Source: Fomes fomentarius (lineage: Eukaryota > Basidiomycota > Agaricomycetes > Polyporales > Polyporaceae). Taken from it: a DNA stretch of 64,000 nucleotides. The notes under the pieces were generated by a model that saw nothing but the letters and a program-made list of their open reading frames with translations, did not search any database and was not told the origin of the DNA. This document shows positions 58,270-64,000 of the stretch, piece after piece. Every line of letters starts with the position of its first letter. Position 1 is the first letter of the stretch. Location of the stretch: contig JABYQN010000006.1 in the NCBI GenBank assembly GCA_022606135.1, positions 1,426,001 through 1,490,000 of the forward strand, in the 5' to 3' direction. The position numbers were made by a program, and so were the translations under genes.

Positions 58270-60246
58270 ATGGACTCCAGGTATGTCACAGTCTTCTGTC
58301 CAGTTGGTCCCCGTCCAACAACCCTGTCGCCGAACAGAGAAATTCACGATGCACTTGAGAAGGCGAACTATCATGACTCGGAGGCCCGCCTGCTTGGGGA
58401 GCTGTTCAACTCGCACTCTCGCACTGTCACCCTTCCACCAGAGGTCCTGTCCTACATCTTCCTCAGCCAGGCGCGTGCAATCTTTGACGATCATCTTGCC
58501 AAATACCAGCATTGCGCACCGAGTTACTCGTCATACGATCAACACTCGCACCTCCCAACCTACTCTTGGACCGTGGTTTCCCGTGTCTGTCGTCATTGGC
58601 GCATGATTGCTCTCGACTGCCCCCTTCTCTGGACGCACATCGTGCTAGATGAACGATACCCGCCCCATTGCGTACAAGCCTTCGTCGATCGCTCTCAAGG
58701 ACTCCCCTTGACCGTCGTTGTCTACGCAGCTCAAGAGGCACATTGTGCTGGCTGCACAGGAACATTCAACACCCGTGCCAATTATCGTGTCGCGATAGAC
58801 TCGTTGCGGGAGGTTCTGCCTAGGACACGCAAATTATATGTCTTTATCGCCAAAGCGCGGTGTGCCGAAGTTTGGAATGCACTCTCGGGCATCAACGATG
58901 CGAGGGAACTACAAGTCCTGCATATCGAGACTATGGGAATCGCACGATATTTTCCCTCGGACAGTGAACGTGCCATTGCGGTACCGAACAATCTCACTGC
59001 GCACCTTCCCCCGCAAGTCAACGAGCTGGTGTACAAGGCTGTTGGACTACATTGGGGTAACGACTTCCTTCCTTCAACGTTGCGACATCTCGTGGTCACT
59101 GAGTACCAGTACGAGGAAGGCGCAGACCTTGGTAGTCTCCTGGCAGCATTACGCAACATGCCTCACCTCGAGAGCCTTGACATTGATCCAGTCCCTCCCG
59201 CAAGCCGAGAGCCCCACTACAAGCACGTGGAACTTCCATCTCTTCAACGGCTGCGGGTTGCTTTGCATTCCGAGGCGAGTGCTACTCTCCTGACTTTCCT
59301 CGATATGCCGGCGACGACATCAATCCTTCTTCGTGCACCTCCTCCAGACGTTCACGGAGGAGGACTCGTGGCATTGACAGAAAGTCACAAGGAAGCCCTC
59401 GCTCGAGCCGTTCGCGCCATTTTCCGGACGGTCGTTATCTATGCAATCTCACACGCCGACTATGACCGCTGGAAGACCAAGTCCCCTCTTCTATGCCGTT
59501 TGTGGGCCGCAGAACAAGATCGTGTAGCCCACCTTTCCGAACAATCTTGGGCATCGATTGACAAAACTCCTCACAAGCTCGGCATCGTCGCTCCTCTCGA
59601 CGAACCAACGATGACCGTAATCTTCGCTGCGCTCGATTTGCATGAGGTCCGCATTGTCAACCTTGACGATGACAGCGGTGAAAGACTTAGGCCATCGGTT
59701 GAAACTCTGCGGGCCGCAGTCAACCTATCGACTTTCCGAGTGTCGAGGCAGGCCGCGCTCGCCACCTGCGCCATCCTCGCAAGATGGAAACGACCTCCTT
59801 CCCCGCCGGAGAACATGGAAGACGATGGCGAGGATAGAATCAACTATTCCGATTGGGTAGGGCTAGGCAAGCTCGGAGAAGAAGACGAGCAACGTCTTTG
59901 CGCTATGGTCCCTACAGCACGCGAGGATCCAGACCTTCCCTTTCCTCGCTTGCGCCATGTCGAGATCTCCAAAGTCGACTTCCCACTGTCCAAAGATCGA
60001 TGGGGGCCACGGGGCTACCAATTCTCCCGTATGCAGTGGCTGCCACAGGGAGAATACACATTCGATGTTGATGGCTTTCTCAGATGCATGCGGATACGCG
60101 CGGCACAGTGTGCGTCGGGGATCGCTCGACTGTCCTTTGTGAACTGCCAGTGTTATGAGAGGGAGCGGTTGATTCCTCTTCTTCGCACCGTTCCTGAGGT
60201 TTGGTGGGATGGTGTGCGGCTGCAGGAAGACGATGTCTTGAATTGA
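58270..60246 (+). CDS. F-box-like protein, copy 1
   Basis: Basidiomycete-type F-box/LRR-like protein, expected to recruit an unknown substrate to an SCF ubiquitin ligase. The F-box core reads TLPPEVLSYIFLSQAR...WTVVSRVCRHWRMIALDCPLLW; the rest is leucine-rich without clear domains and ends DDVLN. An open frame starts at a GTG (58261), but the best model begins at ATG 58270 with an 11-nt exon (MDS + split Arg) and a 57-nt intron (58281-58337). That intron lies at exactly the same place and phase as the intron of the second F-box gene, 35 residues before LPPE. Predicted length about 639 aa. The neighbour at 62506 is a paralogue. Confidence 0.85.
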   Translation: MDSRYVTVFCPVGPRPTTLSPNREIHDALEKANYHDSEARLLGELFNSHSRTVTLPPEVLSYIFLSQARAIFDDHLAKYQHCAPSYSSYDQHSHLPTYSWTVVSRVCRHWRMIALDCPLLWTHIVLDERYPPHCVQAFVDRSQGLPLTVVVYAAQEAHCAGCTGTFNTRANYRVAIDSLREVLPRTRKLYVFIAKARCAEVWNALSGINDARELQVLHIETMGIARYFPSDSERAIAVPNNLTAHLPPQVNELVYKAVGLHWGNDFLPSTLRHLVVTEYQYEEGADLGSLLAALRNMPHLESLDIDPVPPASREPHYKHVELPSLQRLRVALHSEASATLLTFLDMPATTSILLRAPPPDVHGGGLVALTESHKEALARAVRAIFRTVVIYAISHADYDRWKTKSPLLCRLWAAEQDRVAHLSEQSWASIDKTPHKLGIVAPLDEPTMTVIFAALDLHEVRIVNLDDDSGERLRPSVETLRAAVNLSTFRVSRQAALATCAILARWKRPPSPPENMEDDGEDRINYSDWVGLGKLGEEDEQRLCAMVPTAREDPDLPFPRLRHVEISKVDFPLSKDRWGPRGYQFSRMQWLPQGEYTFDVDGFLRCMRIRAAQCASGIARLSFVNCQCYERERLIPLLRTVPEVWWDGVRLQEDDVLN

Positions 60247-60419
60247 TTCACTCGTAGTCTGACTCTGGCGCTCTACCGTATGCACTATCGTCCTGCTTGA
60301 ATATTAGTTGTTTTGGTTGGGCTCTTAGCTATACCGAAACATATCCAAAACGATTACATCCTGGACTGCAATGGCCATTCCAGCTTCCTCCCATGTCCAT
60401 TTCTTGCACGTCGTCATTA

Positions 60420-61791
60420 TCAAGCAAGTACACCCCACACCAAGGCCAACTGGTCCACCTCGTCCCCATCCTGGCCTACGAACCCGACCAGCCCAAAGCC
60501 GTTAGGTGCCGCATTTGTAACACAATCATCTGTCTTCGTGCCTGCCGCAACGGACCGACCAGCACTGGTCGTGCCCTCGAAGGAGAAGATGCGCGTCTGG
60601 CCATCGCGCTGTCCTTGGCACAGCAGCACACTGTTCACATACTCCCCAGCGGCGAGCTTGAGGCTGCTCTCGCTCCCGCCAGTGCCCCCGTGCGAGAACG
60701 TCGTGCCATCTGCCAGGGTGATCCCAACAGCGTCGACTCGCGCGCCCCCGCGGAGCGTGATCGTCGCGCCGGAGGGACTCGGCGACCGAGTCAGGGACGG
60801 CACGTCGGAGAACCAGGTGCCATGCGGCCCGCCGAAGAAGTTGGACTGGCGGAGGGCGCTCGACGCAGACCAGTCGAAGCGGACGAGGATGGGGTTGTGG
60901 TCAGAGAGGATAGAGCCGTTCGCCTGGAGGAACATCTGGGACGCGTAGGCGAAGGTCTTCGCGGTGAGCGTGAGGAGGTCGCTCCCGCGGTAGAAGAGTT
61001 TGTCGACGGTCTCGCATGTGGTGCTGTTGGCGGGGTTGGGGCAGACGGACTCGACGGTTGGGGGCGTGCCGCCGAGCTCCAGCTGCACGAAAGCGTCCGT
61101 GAGGCCGTTCTGTGTGGCGAAGACGGCGATGTTGTCTGCGGTGCGCGTGTAGCGGCTGTTGGTGTCGCCGAAGACAAGGACGGCGTTGCCAATCGACCAG
61201 GTGTCGATGTAGTCGGCGACTTGCTTGACGTTCGAGGTACGCGCGGCTTCGTCGTCATCCTCAGTGCTGTCATAGGAGATGTCAATGATTGCACTCTTAT
61301 AAGATCGGGCTACCTGCATACCCTGCATCGGCGTGCAAGTTGTAGGTGTCAATGTAAACGCCATCGTCGACCTGCAACCGCATGAACGTGAAGCCCTTGG
61401 GTGTCAGGCAATCGTCCCCGGAGGCGTTCGAGCAATCATCCCATTTGATGCGAGTGAAGTCAACCCAATCGAAGTTTGAGAGGGTGTTCAGGCCAGAACC
61501 GAAGGGGACACCACCGCTGGTGGCGGTGCGGTGCGGATGGCTGTCGAATTGGTATAGTGTTGCATGGTAGTTGAAGTCCTCTTGCACGTGGATGATGTCG
61601 AAGTTGAATTGGGCGAACTTGGTACCGATGGTGGCCGTGTTGTCCGTTTTGTCGCCAGGGACCTCGTTATTCTGCAGGAACTCAGGCAGGCCCGCGACAT
61701 TGAAGGAGAGGGCAGTGAGGGAGCCAGAGGTGGCTGCAATGGCAACTGGAATGGCCGAAGCCAGGAGCGCGAAAGAAAGCGAGCGAGCCAT
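60420..61791 (-). CDS. Secreted EEP-family phosphodiesterase fused to a jacalin-like lectin
   Basis: There are two exons (61791-61322 and 61266-60420), 438 aa. A signal peptide (MARSLSFALLASAIPVAIAA) precedes an endonuclease/exonuclease/phosphatase fold: LSFNVAGLP, the metal-binding Glu in IIHVQEDFNYH, the catalytic loop YNLHADAG, VLVFGDTNSRY and the final SDHNPILVRFD. The splice joins DAG to TEDDDEAAR. From about residue 305 the sequence changes to a jacalin-type beta-prism: FFGGPHGTWFSD, ITLRGGARVDAVGITLADG, SSLKLAAGEYVNSVLLCQGQ, FGLVGFVGQDGDEVDQLALV, ending VWGVLA. Substrate could be a phospholipid (sphingomyelinase-like), nucleic acid or inositol phosphate; lectin targeting suggests a glycan-bearing surface. 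It lies between the two F-box genes. Confidence 0.85.
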
Positions 61792-62505
61792 GGTTGCTGT
61801 TCTGCTACTATGAACTGAGCAGGGCAAAACAGCGAGCGCAGCGAAAGGAGATAGATGTACGAACGGACTACTTATGCACTGTCCGGCGATATGAATTGCG
61901 GCTTCGAACCATGACGACGGATCGCACGTTCGCTAAGCGTGCACACTGTCGAAGGCGGACCCGTGTGTTAAGTACTACGCGTAGTCACCGGTCTATATAG
62001 CTAGTTCAACGTGCCAGTGCTTGGGTGCGGGCCCCGATGTTCAGTACCTGGTCCAATCGTTGCATCTGAATCATGAATGTTTCTAGATCCGCCCTACATG
62101 AACAACCTCAATGCGTCCATCACACATGCGTTTGACCATGACAGCCGCGACCTTCAAGTAGTAGGAACACCTTCTCACCTCTCGCTGCCTTCATGGATGC
62201 AGGTCACGGTGCCGCGCGCACTCACTGGGCTAAGTCCGAGTCGTGCATCAGGGACTTCCACCTCCAGGGCGGCGCAGCGAAGAACTCAAGAAGACGAAGA
62301 TCGCTGGTTGTCACATATCCTGCGAAATGGAAAATCAGTCTCAGGCGAAGGAACGCATAGTCACATGCATGTGGCCCGTCACACAATACCGCCGGCCCGC
62401 GACAGACCCGGAAGATCTGAGATCCGAAGAAGTGCCTACGTGACTGCAGTCCTCAAGCCTATCCGACTACTCGCTGTTACCCCATTCCTACCCTCGTTAC
62501 GCATC
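61792..62505. promoter_or_regulatory. Divergent spacer, EEP-lectin gene / F-box copy 2
   Basis: 714 bp between divergent starts. It contains TATATAG near 61993-62000. An in-frame stretch upstream of 62506 (from 62077) lacks family likeness and is left out. Confidence 0.45.
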
Positions 62506-64000
62506 ATGTCTGGCGACTCGGATGTCTTTCACGGATTAGAAACCACGAGCAATGTAATTCACAAGCCAATTCCTGAGACAGAGTACGCTTTTTGACCCCA
62601 ATCTGTTTGGCACCCACTAAGATCATGTATATAGTTTACAGCGCCAACTGAAGGAGAAGATCGCTCTCCACACCAAACAAGCTTCCGATATACGCAGTCT
62701 CCTCAATACCCGTACTGCGATATCCAGGCTACCGCCTGAAATACTCTCCGAGATTTTTCTCGCCCAGGCAGCAATTGTATGCAATGAACGTGTCGCGCTG
62801 CACATACGCAACAAAGAGTCGGACTCTCACAAATCGTTCTACCGATGGCTCAATGTCTCTCATGTATGCCGCCACTGGCGCGAAGTCGCTTTTAAATGCC
62901 CGTATCTCTGGACATGGGCCGCATGGGAAGAACGCATCAACCCCCGCTTCATCCGCAAGCTGCTTAGGCGTTCCTTCGAGCTCCCTCTGACGTACGTTTA
63001 CACTGCCAACTATCCCTCCCATTGCGCATCCTGCATCGGCCTTGACGATTTCTACGGATCGGCATACGACGGCTTCGACCTCATGCTCGAGTACATGAAC
63101 CGCATCAGAGAGCTGACCGTCCTCGTCGAGCGGGAAGAGTTCTACAACATCTGGGAAAAGACCGCGACCGTGTCTGCCCCCGTCCTCGAGGTATTCAAGA
63201 TACAGGCAGTCGGGTCCTCTCAAATACGGAGGGGGGACCAGCAAGACAGTCTTGTCGACGTCGTTCTGGCAGAGAAATTGTTCAACGCAGATACACCGCG
63301 CCTCCGCTCGCTCGTTCTCAGCGGTGTCGAGTTCCGCCTTAATGATTCTATCCTCCGCGCATGCCCCTCCCTATGCCACCTCGAAATCACAGCCTGTTTC
63401 TGTGCGGATGAAGGTACATTGCCCACGTTCGACGACTTTCTCGATGTTCTCCATTGTATGCCGAATCTAGAGACGCTCAAGCTCGACTGGTCGCTCGAGA
63501 ACATGATTGTGGACGGCCAGTATACCGTACCACCCCTTGCGCATCTTCAAATGCTCCATCTCACATGCAAGCCCGACTTCTTCGCGACACTCGTCCGTCA
63601 CCTCAATTTAGAAGGGAAACCCGCCGTAACGATACATTACCGTTACCCCCGATACAGACATGACGACGGGAACGAGGTCGGCAGCGAGGACTCTTTCCGG
63701 CTACAGATCGCGCCGACAATGGTTTCTTTGTTCAAGCAAGCTCCTCTTTGCGCCGTAGCATACAATCCGTTTGGACCTATCCTTCCTTCTGACTACAAGC
63801 GCGCACAGGAATCCTGTCAACTGTGGGCTTCAAAAGGCCATGTCACGACCGATTCTAGTGCTGCCGGTGATCAGATCCATACCGCGTCACCGCCGACTAG
63901 TCTCCCTGCTCGCGCTCCCCGACTCATCTTCGAGGACCTCGACTCGGGACATAATATAGACAGATCCGTGTCCGTCGTCCGTGCGCTCGACCTCTCCCAT
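62506..64000 (+). CDS. F-box-like protein, copy 2 (3' end outside window)
   Basis: Paralogue of the gene at 58270-60246, incomplete at the right edge. Exon 1 (62506-62582) starts MSGDSDVFHGLETTSNV; a 52-nt intron follows; exon 2 (62635 onward) stays open to 64000. The N-terminal helix LQRQLKEKIALHTKQASDIR leads into the F-box core SRLPPEILSEIFLAQAA...WLNVSHVCRHWREVAFKCPYLW. Further shared features with copy 1 are the blocks LPLTYVYTAN (LPLTVVVYAA in copy 1) and CASC (CAGC in copy 1). The downstream part has irregular leucine-rich repeats (PRLRSLVLSGVEF, CPSLCHLEITAC, MPNLETLKLDW). Expected role: substrate receptor of an SCF ligase. Confidence 0.85.

Overview
The window is nuclear DNA from a filamentous basidiomycete, most likely an agaricomycete. 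Genes are compact and GC-rich and are cut by many introns of about 50-60 nt with GTRNGT-type donors and YAG acceptors. The gene families also fit: basidiomycete-type P450s, large F-box-like proteins, an EF-hand MscS channel and DUF2838/GPC1. Placement below that level is inference. All exon models were assembled by eye from frame continuity, splice sites and remembered family motifs; no search was run.

Left part (1-16.4 kb) is oxidative and accessory: a short-chain dehydrogenase running off the left edge, two related cytochrome P450s, an MFS sugar transporter, a secreted anchored protein with a PA-like region, and a BBE-type FAD oxidase. No backbone synthase is visible, so a metabolic cluster is only a possibility.

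The middle (16.9-30 kb) holds an EF-hand mechanosensitive channel, a small coiled-coil protein, a gene-poor stretch of about 6 kb (21.4-27.6 kb) with one likely small gene and a tRNA-like relic, then two small lineage-type proteins.

From 30 to 58 kb the window is dense in conserved housekeeping genes, often in divergent or convergent pairs: TAD1/ADAT1, GPC1, ISU1, PRP31, EPL1, methylcrotonoyl-CoA carboxylase beta subunit, WDR89-like, an unknown membrane protein, a NIPA-type transporter, SEC12, TAF9, a second copy of the coiled-coil family, an unknown protein with a PIP box and SQ motifs, and dUTPase. The last two share a 162-bp promoter with two perfect MCB boxes, which is the most interesting unit seen.

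The right end (58-64 kb) has two paralogous F-box-like genes flanking a secreted EEP-phosphodiesterase/jacalin-like lectin fusion. The second F-box gene runs off the right edge.
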